Counted from the stretch's first letter, positions 12,431-25,433 are shown. The stretch is 64,000 bases of DNA from Gibbula magus (GCA_936450465.1 OW388299.1:35847548-35911547); one strand, 5' to 3'. The notes: a model not told the origin generated them from the sequence alone. A program made the numbers and translations.

Positions 12431-13029
12431 AGGTTCTTAAAGAATTAAGAAACATCTTGAGACATTGCAATGACTTGCATCAAGTACGAATCGCTCTCAA
12501 CATGATAGGACACGATTTCATTATGGTATATTGTCGTTTGCAGCATTAATTTCCAATTGTATTCTGACATATGACTCAGTAAAAGTATATTATATATTAT
12601 GATTTTATATCTGAAGCGAGGCATTGGTATAAGAGAAGAACAACATGAAAAATACAAATACAAGTTAATTTTGCTCATAATTACAACAGTTAGTTTTACA
12701 TTGCAACACCAGTATTTCAATCTACAACACCACGTCTTGCCATACATGTATCTTAATGTGGAATAAAGACAATTAAATAACAATTACATTCATTTTAAAA
12801 TGATTAACTCTTCAAGTACAATTACTATGAATACATAAGTAATCATAAAGAAGCAGAAATGCAAACTACATGAGTTAATTAGAAACTAATGTTACCTTGT
12901 TCAAAGGCAGCTGAAACAAATGTGGATCTCAGTCGACTGTAAACGTGTTAATCTATAAACGATCAACAACAAGCTGTTGCTTCTATCGCCCTACGTTAAC
13001 AATATCTATAGTACTGTAAAACAAAACCG

Positions 13030-15016
13030 TACGTCTCTGTAGTTAAGCAAAGTGTAAACTAAACCATGTATTTCAGTTCATCTCTGTAGTTATGCAAAGT
13101 GTAAACTAAACCATGTATTTCAGTACATCTCTATAATTTAGCACAGTGTAAACTAAACCTTGTATTTCAGTACATCTCTGAACAGGGTCACTTGCATCTC
13201 TATATTTAAGCAAAGTGTAAACTAAACCATGCATTTCTGTACATCTCTGAACAGGATCACTTGCATCTCTATAGTTAAGCAAAGTGTAAACTAAACCATG
13301 CATTTCTGTACACCTCTGAACAGGATCACTTGCATCTCTATAGTTAAGCATAGTGTAAACTAAACCATGTATTTCAGTACATCTCTGAACAGGGTCACTT
13401 GCATCTCTACAGTTAAGCAAAGTGTAAACTAAACCATGTATTTCAGTACATTTCTGAACAGGGTCACTTGCATCTCTATAGTTAAGGGGGGCGGGATAGC
13501 GCAGTGGTTAGCGCGTTCGGCTTCGGATCAAGAGGTCCGGGGTTCGAATCCCGCCAGGGGCACGGCAACTTTGTCTGCAGTAGAGAACTGTTCTACACGC
13601 AGTAAGGTTTGGGTGCAATGCTACACTGAATTTCAGCGTAGTACCACCCATGGTTCGCTAGTTCCAGCCGATGCTCGCAGGTTTCACCGCAATGCATAGC
13701 CACATGGCGTTGCGGGCTTTCTCCCTGCCGTAATACTAGCAGCCGCGATATAAGTGAAATAATCTTGAAAGCGGCGTTAAACCCCAACTCACCTCACCTC
13801 ACCTCTATAGTTAAGCAAAGTGTAAATTAAACCATGCAGTTCTGTACATCTCTGAACAGGATCACTTGCATCTCTATAGTTAAGCATAGTGTAAACTAAA
13901 CCATGTATTTCAGTACATCTCTGAACAGGGTCACTTGCATCTCTATAGTTTAGCACAGTGTAAAACTAAACCATGTATTTAAGTACATCTCTGAACAGGG
14001 TCACTTGCATCTCTATAGTTTAGCATAGTGTAAACTAAACCATGTATTTCAGTACATCTCTGAACAGGGTCACTTGCATCTCTATAGTTAAGCAAAGTGT
14101 AAATTAAACCATGCATTTCTGTACATCTCTGAACAGGATCACTTGCATCTCTATAGTTAAGCAAAGTGTAAAACTAAACTATGTATTTCAGTACATCTCT
14201 GAACAGGGTCACTTGCATCTCTATAGTTAAGCAAAGTGTAAACTAAACCATGTATTTCAGTACATCTCTGAACAGGATCGCTTGCATCTCTATAGTTAAG
14301 CAAAATGTAAACTAAACCATGTATTTCAGTACATCTCTGAACAGGGTCACTTGCATCTCTATAGTTAAGCAAAGTGTAAATTAAACCATGCATTTCAGTA
14401 CATCTCTGAACAGGGTCACTTGCATCTCTATAGTTAAGCAAAGTGTAAAACTAAACCATGTATTTCAGTACATCTCTGAACAGGGTCACTTGCATCTCTA
14501 TAGTTTAGCATAGTGTAAACTAAACCATGTATTTCAGTACATCTCTGAACAGGGTCACTTGCATCTCTATAGTTAAGCAAAGTGTAAACTAAACCATACA
14601 TTTCTGTACATCTCTGAACAGGATCACTTGCATCTCTATAGTTAAGTAAAGTGTAAACTAAACCATGCATTTCTGTACATCTCTGAACAGGATCACTTGC
14701 ATCTCTATAGTTAAGCAAAGTGTAAACTAAACCATGTATTTCAGTACATCTCTGAACAGGATCGCTTGCATCTCTATAGTTAAGCAAAGTGTAAACTAAA
14801 CCATGTATTTCAGTACATCTCTGAACAGGATCGCTTGCATCTCTATAGTTAAGCAAAGTGTAAACTTAACCATGTATTTTCGTACAGCTACAACATGTAT
14901 GGGCAGGGCCACTTGCGTCTCTATAGTTTAGCACAACGTAACACAAAACCATTATTTCCTTTACCTCTGTACAGGGTCACTTGCATCTCTATAGTTAAGC
15001 AAAGTGTAAACTAAAC
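13030..15016. repeat. 69-bp minisatellite, large array (about two dozen units)
   Basis: Tandem 69-bp units vary at a few positions (GTATTTCAG/GCATTTCTG; GGGTCAC/GGATCAC/GGATCGC). Because 69 is 23 codons, one minus-strand frame stays open across many units and encodes a 23-residue repeat (NYRDASDPVQRCTEIHG...), but this is a by-product of the period: several units carry one-base indels that end the frame, and there is no promoter or unique flanking sequence. The array is split by a SINE at 13486-13803. Confidence 0.95.
13486..13803 (+). mobile_element. tRNA-derived SINE inserted in the minisatellite
   Basis: The head contains box A (TAGCGCAGTGGTTAGCGCG) and box B (GGTTCGAATCCCGCC). The body of about 220 bases ends with GCGGCGTTAAACCCCAACTC and a short CACCT repeat. 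The host sequence CTCTATAGTTAAG is present on both sides, the expected target-site duplication inside the satellite unit. A second copy lies at 26230-26550. Tails of this type are common in molluscan genomes as far as I recall. Confidence 0.85.
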
Positions 15017-16119
15017 AACCGGCCTAAGCGACGCATACATGTCTCAAATATAAAATGATGCACGTACGTTACAACGCAAGCATGTACAACATATCATATA
15101 TATGTAGGTGATAGTTATTTAATATAGGGGCTGGTTGCATGTTTCGTCTATTATACATGTTTAATACTAGAGCGGCAAGAGGCTTGGACTGTTTTGGACA
15201 CATGTGTAAAGAAAGGGTTAACAAGCGAAATATCTTGCCATAAATTACACCTGAGATCAGAATAAAAGTCACACTAAGTGAGCAAATGTATACACCACTC
15301 ATTTAAAATTGAAACCACAAAAATAGTTGGCAGGTACATATCGAATATCCCACATCATATGTGAGCATGACATCACTTACAAACCTCCAGTGACGTCACA
15401 CCACTATACTGCCTATAACATTATACTCAATAATTCCTATGTGGATGTATTATCACATATAATCCCCGGGATTCTAACGTAATTTCCCTCTACCCAGGGC
15501 AATTATCTTAATAATGCCACTCTTCAAATATCTGTATTTAATACTGAGATATTAAGTTTAAGATGAAAGTTAGTGTATGTTATGTCTAACTCCATTGGAA
15601 AAGAACTGTTAATTCAAACATCAATCTCCAATTTTTTTTCTCAATAACCCGTCTCGAAAACGAAACCTTCATGCTCCTGCACACCAAGCGCAGTGATGAT
15701 ACCACTGTGCTACAGGGACTAGGCTGATGAGGTTGTTTCCTAAGTTTCCTTTATACCCTACTGCCTTTCACCAAAAGGTGATATTTTACGGACGACTCCT
15801 TTACTTGTTCGCACTATCAGACAGACAGACATAACAGTTTATTTCTCAACCAACCAACGGTGGTACATGAGAATGAGAATATATACATACATTAATAGTA
15901 ATAATATGCATGGCAAGTGACTGGGCATGAGGTTACTTAAACAATTTAAACAATGCATTTAGAAATGACTTCAGATTCTTTAGTAGAATAGATTAAACAT
16001 AAAATTTAACCACCGCGTCGGTTTGTAAGCTTGATAAAACATGCCAAAGCTTTTTAGGGTGTTTATGTGATTAAAAACCCTGACCCTCGGGATAAACACT
16101 CGAGGCTAACATAATGTTA
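15017..16119. other. Intergenic, scattered repeat ends
   Basis: No gene is seen. Near 15821-15910 a GACA microsatellite followed by TTTATTTCTC looks like another minus-strand retroelement tail. A small palindrome with AGGGTGTTTATGTGATTAAA and GGATAAACACT lies at about 16055-16110. Confidence 0.4.
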
Positions 16120-16300
16120 GGGAGGGCACGGATTTGGAGGCATCGAGTCGCGGCATATGACCAGAGGAACATTCAACCTGAAGCCGTTGTTCAGCATCTC
16201 CAAAACAATGCCGTTGACCAGCCACAAGACCCGGCATGAATCCCATTGAACATTTGTGGGACATTTTGGGAAGTAAAGTTAGAGCAAGGGATCATCCAGT
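16120..16300 (+). pseudogene. Tc1/mariner transposase fragment
   Basis: A plus-strand frame at about 16218-16299 reads PATRPGMNPIEHLWDILGSK, which matches the catalytic-core signature (SPDLNPIEHLWD) of Tc1-type transposases including the second Asp region and the NPIEHLWD motif, although the key SPDL has become TRPGM. The preceding part is shifted out of frame. It is a short, inactive fragment. Confidence 0.75.
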
Positions 16301-16314
16301 ACATACATATAGTG

Positions 16315-16415
16315 GAGAAACAACTCGAAACAGTTGATTCCGGGCTTAGAATTAACGAGACCCGAAGGTCGAGTTAATTATAAGTTCGGAATCAACTGTT
16401 TCGAGTTGTTTTCTC
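16315..16415. repeat. Fold-back element
   Basis: Left arm AACTCGAAACAGTTGATTCC and right arm GGAATCAACTGTTTCGAGTT are perfect reverse complements. The centre (GACCCGAAGGTCG) is again CG-containing. It directly follows the transposase fragment. Confidence 0.85.
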
Positions 16416-16571
16416 TTACGTAAACTACGTCACCGTTTTGGAGGAATATTTATTATATATACCTGAAGTAATTTTTAAAATATTTTTTTAATTAAGGCAC
16501 TGTGTGACATTTAAAATCGACCACCGTGGTGTCAACCCTTCAGTGTCGATTTCGATGTAACTTTCTTTCAG

Positions 16572-16601
<30 letters not shown>
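16572..16601. repeat. 30-base poly-C tract
   Basis: Thirty consecutive C residues lie in AT-rich DNA. One strand could form an i-motif and the other a G-quadruplex. The length may not be exact, because homopolymers are error-prone in assemblies. Confidence 0.9.
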
Positions 16602-16602
<1 letters not shown>

Positions 16603-16995
16603 TAGGACAAACAGAGTTACGTCCCTTCCATTGACCAATCAAATCGCTCGTTACGAATCCAGTCCTTTCCTATTTAAATAAGCAGTTTTCAAAGTCAGAA
16701 ATAATGTCAAATTAGTCCCTTAGTTACATTGCGACAAAAGTAATAAAAACTACGCGTAAATATAGGTCACCAACAAATAGTCGATTTATAAGCATTATTA
16801 ACTTGGAAAATATTTGCCTCCGCTTTATTGTTTGTAAAACATCGCGACAGCTAGAAGTGCCTTTTGCATCCGCGCATTTGATTGGCCTACTTCATAGCTC
16901 AATAATCAGCCTTTACTACTTCCTGTTTCAATTTATCCGTCGAGTTATCGCAAGGGTGAATATGAATTTCTTGTAAATGCATATCTCGCCCGATG

Positions 16996-17363
16996 CGTGC
17001 GGAAGATGAGGTAGTTCAATTAAGTTATCTGACTGATGAAGCGATACCTAAATACTCAAATTAGAGTCTTTAATATGGTAGAATGATGGAATGGTCAACC
17101 ATATTGCTGTCTGAAATCCCAAAATCGCATAAGACCTGCAAATCTACCTCTCACACTGATGAGTTCGCATGAGTTCCACAAAAATGTCGCTTTATATGTC
17201 CCACCATTTTCTACCAATACCGATAACCGTTTTCTATTTATACGGCTTATCGGGTCGTGCAATGGGATCTTTTACCCTCTAATGTAGCAATATATTGAAT
17301 AAACCTTAATAATAAATGAAAAATTTGGTGAAAACAACATGCAAAAAACGTGCTACAGTGCCT
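16996..17363 (-). mobile_element. TTAA-type MITE copy, partial
   Basis: It ends with ACGTGCTACAGTGCCT next to TTAA. The interior (GGAATGGTCAACCAT, GGGTCGTGCAATGGGATCTT) is the reverse complement of stretches at 62174-62470 and 62944-63170. The other end is unclear. Confidence 0.6.
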
Positions 17364-20300
17364 TTAAAGTACGCTCTTTTTGGCAACATTTATAGAAAAA
17401 CGAAAGCGTGTTAATATTATTGTCTTGGAAATTTCGTTTATATGCAACGCATTCACTTTTTACGACGTAAAATAATTCAATAATTCAGTGTTATGCATTG
17501 CTTTCTTTACTGAAACTGCACATGTTTGGGCCAATATAATATTAGGATATTATACTATTATATATTCCCGTCATATGAAGGTTTGCTTTGTTAAATTAAA
17601 ACAAAATCAATTATGTGTGAAATGATATTCAAGTACCACAGTGAAAAATAAAGGGGTAACCAAGAAGATAAATATGTATCTGCTTCAATGGACCAACTTA
17701 GCATTTTGAGTAAATTAAGATGCGATACTTTACCTCTAGAAATTAAAGTTTAAAGATTTTTTTAAAAACCTAAAGTGCCACTTAATCAAGGAATTTGTAA
17801 ATTTTGTGATTGTAATAATGGCGAAGGCGAAGTCCATTTTTGACTAGTTGCAGTTTCTAATCTGATATGGCACGATTTTAAAAATTATTTGTCGAGTAGG
17901 GACCGTCAACCAATTTGTATATTGAATGTTAAACGACGATGTTTCAGTATATCTTCTGCCATGATATACAAAATGTTTAATAGACGTACACGTGAAATGT
18001 GCAAAATAATATGTAGTTAACACCTGTGTCTGTACCACATCTGCCATCACGACATTTTAGCAACGTCCTTGTTAGGAATCTCGTGTCGCATAAACCTACA
18101 AGGCTGGATGTTGTTTTAACTGATTTTATAAATGTTTCATAGGTTTTAATAACAATATGTGACACGTTAACAAAACAATTTTCTTTCTTTTTTCTTCTTC
18201 TATATGTATAACTATAAGCACGTACAATCGCAGTTTATAGAATGTATTCACACCTGGTTCCTTCCCAATGTCTTTATAACATACTGAATTAATCAATACA
18301 TGTTATACAATGATAAAGGAAACGCTTAACAATATATACACAGGTCTAGACGGGTATTCTCTCGCTAAACGAGGGGTAATTAGCACTGATTATTGTCGCG
18401 ACACCACAGTGGTCACTCACACACTCTCATAAATCGCTGAGCGATTGGTTGTGTACATTTTAAAGAGATTATTTTTCATTTTATATTGTTTTATGTATAT
18501 ACAAATATATATGTACACAAGTGAGACGGACATAAACTTTAGATTGATTGTCTCACATCCTTGAAGTGAAGCATTGAGCCATGTAACGGTATCAGCCTTA
18601 AAGGGACAGTTCTGTCGCTTATTGTCCGCCATCTTGTTTTTCTGGAGTTTTTTTGCAAAACACGAAATGAAAAACGCTATATTTTCACTAAATTTATTTT
18701 ATCAAACATGTGCGTTGATGGAATATTTACAAAGTAACACACACTGTATCATGAAACTATCAACAACGTCGTGTTGTGCATTTGGATAGCTTTCCACACT
18801 CTTACTACGTAGCGTCGATGAATGACTGCACTTCAAATTGTTTTTATTTTTGAAAGAATGTGCGTTCACCTTTATCAATTTTCAAATATAAAGTCTACAA
18901 ATTACACTAAGTAATATTTTTCACATTATTTGTGTAATAATAGTGTATTAATACCGTATATGAGTAAACAGTAATATCCTCTCGAATTTCGTTTCCACAA
19001 AAATATATACCGCCTTATCATACATGCCCTTGATTCGCTAAACGGTTACTGCATAGAGTAAATAACAACATTGAATGAATGAGTCCATAGGACTTCATAT
19101 CTAAGTAGCACAAGAAATCATCAGTGCCTCATTTGAATAACGTTCCCTTTCGGTTGCAAATATGTATTTGCTTTAACTGATGTTACTATCACTGCAAGGT
19201 CAAACGTGTTTCTCGGATAATATAATACTTTATTATGTAAGCATATTTTCCCAGCGATCTGATTGGTCGAGAGGCGACCACGTGACCGTCGACAGAAAAG
19301 CATATTGACTCCAGTTCGAGTCCGACCAAAAGCCGTATTGACTTGAGTGACGTCAAACGATTGTTGCATGACACGCTCACATAATAATGAGTTTTATTGC
19401 AGTAGATAGGCTTGATGTACAAATATTGAGTAGAAGCCATAAATAATTAGTTACAGTGTTTATACAGTAGATGATGTTGATGTACACAGCTTGTTAAGGA
19501 GATTAAGTCTAGATTGATGTACACAGCTTGTTACAGATATTGATTGATGTAAGAACATAAGTATTAGGGTAATTAGGAGATTTACACAGCAATAAGGTGA
19601 TTGAAGAAGAAGTTTTCAGTTCTTCCCAAATTTGTATGTGGGATTTCCACGGTGATTGTTAGCCCCAAAAGTATACAAATCACAACAATATCACAAGTAA
19701 ATATACAGATTTGTGAAAATATTTGAAAATAACAGACAGTTATGTCTTTGAAGGGCATTTAGAAGTGACACACATAACAACTTGAAAATACACGACATTT
19801 CGAAGGATATACTCACTCCTTCATCAGGTGGAATGTAAGGAAATAACAAAATGTGATACATTTATATAGCAAACAAAACAGTGGTGTAGAAAGGTTACCA
19901 ACAAGTTATATATCAATGTTAAGACTTGCTCCCATTGTGCCCTGTCTAAAGTACCCAAATGTTGTCCTAGAACCAAGCAAATCATGATCAACAATCAGTT
20001 CACCTTCATAATATTTCCTAAATTCTAAAAAATAAAATATTAAAGATACCACAAATTTTTTAAACATTTCATTTATCATTAAAAACTGTACATGACATTA
20101 TGACATGTTTACTGTCTTTAGTTGTCCATGGGGGGTTTTCACGATTTGCTTCGGTCCTCTTGAGTTTTAAACACCAACTACAGGTAAGCCGTAATGAGTA
20201 ATAAGGCTTTAATAACACCATAAAGTGGATTATTACCCACGTGGTACTTCGATGAACTTTGACACTGCCTGGACTACTTTATTCTTTCATAAAACGAACG

Positions 20301-20424
20301 TGACTTCATTCATGAAATTACACTTATAATTAATATTTATTTTATTCTTCAGTTGATTTATGAATCATATTCACCACAATGATTGATTTAATGAATACTA
20401 CACCATGACATACATGACAGCAAT
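17364..20424. other. AT-rich, no gene recognised
   Basis: No coding exon is supported. A TTAAAGGGACAG-like MITE end is present near 18597, and a second hammerhead-like repeat lies at 19794-19890. Open frames near 18417-18789 and 19121-19440 have random-looking composition. Confidence 0.4.
19794..19827 (-). ncRNA. Hammerhead ribozyme-like motif, second copy
   Basis: Minus-strand order CTGATGA, AAGGA/TCCTT stem, GAAA, TGTC, followed by GTG that can pair with the CAC just before CTGATGA (a short stem I). The flanks match the copy at 12018-12052 for at least 60 bases beyond the motif. The extra A after CTGATGA is present here too, so it is a family trait. Confidence 0.45.
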
Positions 20425-20512
20425 CTCTTCTCACTTTCTGCCCCCGATTTCAAGCATAAAACACCAGAGGGTATGATCGGAAATCTGAAGAGAGTAACCT
20501 CTGTGGGAAGAG
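20425..20512. mobile_element. Solo end of the long-TIR element family
   Basis: The words GCCCCCGATTTCAAGC and GTAACCTCTGTGGGAAGAG are the right terminal repeat of the elements at 21581-22140 and 25434-26017. Nearly the whole interior is missing, with only a CTCTTC remnant of the other end. Confidence 0.65.
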
Positions 20513-21580
20513 AATGACATCACAGCTAGTAAGCACAAAGTTGGAAATGCAGTTCATGCTCTCACTCTTACCGTTGGGAATGACTGCACAACGAAACGCT
20601 ATTCTCAGTCTCCCGATGAAAACAACGTGTTCGTCCTTGTACTCAATGATTTTATACGCACAAGACACAATTTACCGAAAGGAAAGGTATTTCAACCGTG
20701 ATGTCTATCTAAAACTTACATTTAATGAGGTTGTTTAACTTGTTTACACATTTCAATGACGAGAAACATGGAGGCCACCATGACATGACGCTATTCAAAG
20801 GACGGATAACTCTCATCTCCTGTCCTCGAGCAGGGAGATTTTATATTGCGTACGCTTTCTTTAGAATGACTAGTGCTACTGGTTTCCTTATACCGAACAT
20901 CACGAATTATAGAATGGCTTGATTTTAAAGTGTGAATATTTAACGTCGCAATCTTATGAACTTAGATGTTGTGATAGGGTTGATATTACTCCGCTTTTTC
21001 CGTTCTTTTATAGGGACAACAAATATAATTTCAAAACCCAATAAATCGTATAAAATACAAGTACATTTTTAGGTAATAAAGAGGATACATAACTCGTTCC
21101 CCTTTCATATCAAGTTCATGTCCCTCGTGAAATAATTTTGGTTTGTCTCTCGCCAAGGTTCGAGACAAAGCAAAAGAGGAACTTCGTTAGATATCCTAAA
21201 ATATCAGTCCAGTATAAACGAGGGATACAGGTAATGATGAGTTAGCGCCACAAACAGTACAAGTCGTACGAGGATACATTCAAACAACTTGATGTAAGAG
21301 GGTATTATTAAAAATAACAAGTGCAAACAATGGTTATACATGTGCAAACGTTTGAAACGACATGATTGCGACTTGAACATTTTTTTTGTTAATAATGTTT
21401 GAGATGACAATTGATTTAAACATCAAATGATTTTAACTCGTTATGGCACACAATACAGTGTATATGGTAGATTATTCGAACAGGAAAAACTATGCGTTGT
21501 AAAAAAACTATTACAAATCATGTAGAAAAATCAATTTCGACCGACTACACTTTTGTTATAACTTGTCATGTCTACTCATA
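20513..21580. other. Intergenic, nothing recognised
   Basis: Short open frames at 20514-20922 have no supporting splice sites or family resemblance. Confidence 0.4.
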
Positions 21581-22140
21581 CTCTTCCCACAGAGGTTACT
21601 CCCATCAAATTATCGATCCTACCCTCTGTTGTGTTTCGCTTAAAACCGAGAGCAGAAGAAAATTCCCCTAGCGGAGGGAAGCTTAACTTCATCCTCTATC
21701 ACTGCTTCTAAACCAATGAAAACTCATCTTTCAGCGTCCAAGTCGACGTAGTGTCTTCAAAGATATTGGCATTTTATATTGCTCATTAGTATATGTCCTT
21801 CGAATATGTCTGATGAACTTGAATAATACAAATTAACTATTTTTGGTAGTTGTCTCTGATTTGGTCTTCTTTATTTATAGGCATGTTTATGATCAATACT
21901 TTTCACTAAATTAAACAGCATATTTCGAGGGAAACACATTAAACGAGAAAACGTTGGTCTTACGTTTATTTTATCGTTATGACGTGTCATTGTCAAATTT
22001 CAATTTTACAACGGCTTCGCTGATTGCACAACTAGATTCAATTACCACCAATCAGGTCACACCCTTTCTGCCCCCGATTTCAAGCGTAAAACAACAGAGG
22101 ATATGATCGGAAATCTGAAGGGAGTAACCTCTGCGGGAAG
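21581..22140. mobile_element. Non-autonomous DNA element with long terminal inverted repeats (copy 1)
   Basis: The left end CTCTTCCCACAGAGGTTACT is mirrored by AGTAACCTCTGCGGGAAG at the right end, and the similarity continues for about 80 bases (ATCCTACCCTCTGTTG against CAACAGAGGATATGAT). The interior (TTGTCTCTGATTTGGTCTTC) matches 25434-26017. No transposase is encoded. Confidence 0.8.
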
Positions 22141-23384
22141 ATAATGACATCTACTGTACTGCCGACATGCAGACAGTGTCTGAGGACAATCACGATCAGT
22201 TTACCTCATTGTTGATATTTAATAATGTCAACAAACATACTTTTACAAATACCATTAAGCATGTTATCACACATATATGTACTATCTTGAAACACGTGTA
22301 TAAAATTAGAAAAAGACAATGAAACCATGGCCTTGTAAAATTTTATGTGCGCTTCAACCAACTGTACAACCCGAAATACCGAATTAACATGTTTGTCTGA
22401 TATCCCAACAGATGCTTCATTCCAGGTTGATTTTAATTGGACTGTCAATATAGCTATCATGTTATACACCGCGCGGTACTTTTACGTTTGTATGCAGAGT
22501 GATATACTTCTGACCAACTTGAAACACCTTTACTACAGTTGATTGATATATACATATACATATAAGCAATATTTCAATAGAAATGCTATGGAGTCCAGGC
22601 GAGCAGGGAGGTGTTAAGACGATATCCTCATGGTATCTAAATGTATATCCAGATTTACACGATCTTCGAAACAGTTGAAATTTGTTTGCCACCCGTTTAT
22701 ACCACATCCAAGTCAAAAGTTTAAATTCTAGTTTCTAGTTAAGGAGATTCGAAAACGACGATTTTGAGAATTCTTAAAACGTGTGTTTCTCAGAAATATG
22801 AACAGATATTGTTTTGAAAATTCAAGTTTAATTTAGCTGGCTTCTGAAAACAGGATGTATCCCTGTTTCAGATGTGTTTTAACACTCATGGATTTAATTA
22901 TCAGGCATTTCGTATGGTTACGTTTCTTTTGCGGTTGAGTTTATTCACTACTATAACAATAATGTCTTGAATTAGTCTAAAAAATTACTCTATGAAACCA
23001 AGGAATTGTCAATTCTCTGCATCTACGTTATGAAGGTTTCCAATTCTGATTCTCTTTTTGATATTATAGTATGATAGTTGTCTCTGATAAATTGCCTTAG
23101 GATTGGTTGTTTATTAACTATGAATGTCATTAATTGTAACATTGATTTTTGTTTGTATTTAAACTTTGTTTTACAAGTATCAATCATACAAATGCATTCA
23201 TATAAACAGAAGATGACAATAGGACCAGAATTAATAGAACACATCTTCTCTATTTGACATTTCAGCTGCACATTTAGCAATCTAAATAAATTTAGATCAA
23301 CGGGTTTATTAGGTTGTACATGATATAGGACAGTCGATCTAAATTTATTTATTTATTTAAAGGTGTTATATGATGGAATTTTAA
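22141..23384. other. Intergenic with a dispersed repeat
   Basis: Bases about 22735-22935 match the dispersed repeat family described at 5040-5410. Nothing else is recognised. Confidence 0.4.
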
Positions 23385-23747
23385 AGGGGCAGTAGCACGT
23401 TTTTTGCCAATTTTATTTTTTCAAATTTCCCATTTGTAATGATAGTTTCTGGTATTTATATTTACTTTTGAGGGTAAAACATCTTATTACACAAACCAGT
23501 TATCCGCAGTGGTCAGTGGCAATAAAAGTGTTGTGTATGAAGCAAAAAATGCATGGCGGCCATTTTATTGTGAACACGTTTTATTATTTCGAATGACAAA
23601 AACAAATTCCCATTGCTTTACGGAATCATGTACACTAATTTTTAACTTGATTTTCAGAAGATAGAAGGGTGTTTACTATTGGTGACATTATTTTTCAAAT
23701 ACATTTCATTGACTTATTTGAGTAAAAAAAAACGTGCTACTGCCCCT
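23385..23747. mobile_element. TTAA-flanked MITE (intact copy)
   Basis: Terminal inverted repeats AGGGGCAGTAGCACGTTTTT and the reverse complement ACGTGCTACTGCCCCT are bounded on both sides by TTAA, the target duplication used by piggyBac-type elements. The 363-bp interior is noncoding. Related copies lie at 56998-57350, about 52830-53181, 16996-17363 and in the 62-63 kb region. Confidence 0.85.
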
Positions 23748-25091
23748 TTAAATCCTCGATATACTCTCTTTAAGCGCCACCTATATCCGATTACACCCCT
23801 TTGTTGTATTCCCCTACGCTAGGAGAAAGTAATTTCCATCCCATTCGTCCCTCAAACGATATAAATAACATTGACCCAGTATGCTACGTAGTGACTGCAT
23901 TAACAGTCGATTATAGATGGTCAAGGTCGAAAAGTGTCCCATAATCGTAGTAGAAGTATTAATATACGTTCTACAAATCAGATATGTATTTGAAAAAAAA
24001 AACTTAACAATCAACAGTTCGATGTACATGTAGTTTTAGTGATTTGATGTTTGGAATGAGTAACTTTAAATGTGTTGGCCTTTATGCACATGTTGCAACA
24101 TGAGAACTTCAAACTTCATATAAAAAATATTAACTCAATAAATCGTTATTATTTCAAACGGGAAATTGCAATCACATAACCATAACACTTCGCAGTAGAA
24201 ACAAATACCAAAACAGAAATCACGTTTGCTGAAATTACATTTAAATATTTTGGCCTGGAAATATGGTGTTTTCATTTCTACTCGAAAAAAAGTTTTAATT
24301 TGTTTTTAAAATGACGTCATTAAACAAATGTTCGTGATGTCCCTGTAACTTGCCGTCACAACAGAAGTGGGCTACGCCCGTTCCGGGTTATATTTAAGCG
24401 ATATAAATTTAATTGAATGGGTTATAAAGAAATTATAACACTCGACATTGTGTCGTGTGACTTTTACGAAACTCGTGATAATTTATTTATAACCCTCGCT
24501 ATCGCTCGAGCAATACAACCATTTACACTCGTTTCCAAAAAATCATATGACATACTTCATCTATATGTTCAAGTGTATATCCATTCACACATACTTTACT
24601 CAGCCTCTTCATTACTATGAACATGGTATTGGCATGAATATGACCGATATGAATTTTGACATTTTCCTAAACAAAATTTCCTTATTCACAATTCTAGAAT
24701 AAACTCTCAAATATTACTCTGTTGCATAGCTGATGGCTTAGTAGGCGTACTAGTACTGCATTTGTTTCTTGTAAAACATAGAGCTGCATCTTGTTAACAG
24801 GTGACGACAGTTGTACTGGTAACAGTTTATACAGGTGTTGTGTGTGGTATTGACAAGTTACAAATAAACCGTGCCAGGTATGGAATACTAACAGTTGCAA
24901 ACGTAGATAGAGTATTAAATAAACACGTCTGCTTAAAAGGTAAGGGGGTAGTAAACAGCTATTACTCATATTTGTTCAGCGGTGTGTTGTCCGAAATGTA
25001 ACATAGGTTATTTTTTTTAAATCATAAGAAAAGCAACATTGCAAAATAAGCATGGAATATCAGAGCCTAAAGCAGAGGCACATACTTTTTC

Positions 25092-25092
<1 letters not shown>
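23748..25092. other. Intergenic, weak fold-back
   Basis: A weak inverted repeat at about 24400-24510 (GGTTATAAAGAAATTATAAC and ATTTATTTATAACCC) is the only structure seen. No gene is supported. Confidence 0.4.

Positions 25093-25124
<32 letters not shown>
25093..25124. repeat. 32-base poly-C tract
   Basis: Uninterrupted run of C in AT-rich DNA, similar to 16572-16601. Confidence 0.9.
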
Positions 25125-25433
25125 TTTCCCCTAAAAAGAGTTAAAGAGAATAAAGAAGTTGTATATATTATAATAATATATATATAGCTAGTGTCTTCAT
25201 TCAATAAAAACAAATGAGTTATAAAAATAACTCTGAACATTTTATGAATCTTCAAAACCAAATTTTTAATTGTCAATAGAAAATGCTCTTTTTTTTTACT
25301 AGGAAATGGTATGCTTAGTTTTTAATAGTGCAATTTGCTAATTGATAGTCAAAGAACAAACTTAATGTAGATGTAATTTCTCACATTAGTGTAAGCTATT
25401 TAAGATAAAACTTATTGCATATGATGAAACATT

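Larger units (their letters stand above)
11690..12975. repeat. Duplicated block: sulfotransferase exon 1 plus 5' flank (copy 2)
   Basis: This is the partner of 1000-1860. Relative to that copy it is interrupted between about 11950 and 12430 by a mobile insert, so the insert arrived after the duplication or was lost from the other copy. The insert sits within about 550 bases upstream of the start codon and may affect the promoter. Confidence 0.7.

Noticed and set aside
13106..14856. Long minus-strand open frames encoding a 23-residue repeat (NYRDASDPVQRCTEIHG...)
   Set aside because: They follow from a 69-bp minisatellite whose period is a multiple of three. Frames end at one-base indels between units, and there is no unique start, signal or splice context.
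13030..15016. CRISPR-like array
   Set aside because: Units are directly adjacent without unique spacers, in a eukaryotic genome context.
16218..16299. Active Tc1 transposase
   Set aside because: Only a short in-frame segment remains, with frameshifts upstream and a damaged SPDL motif.
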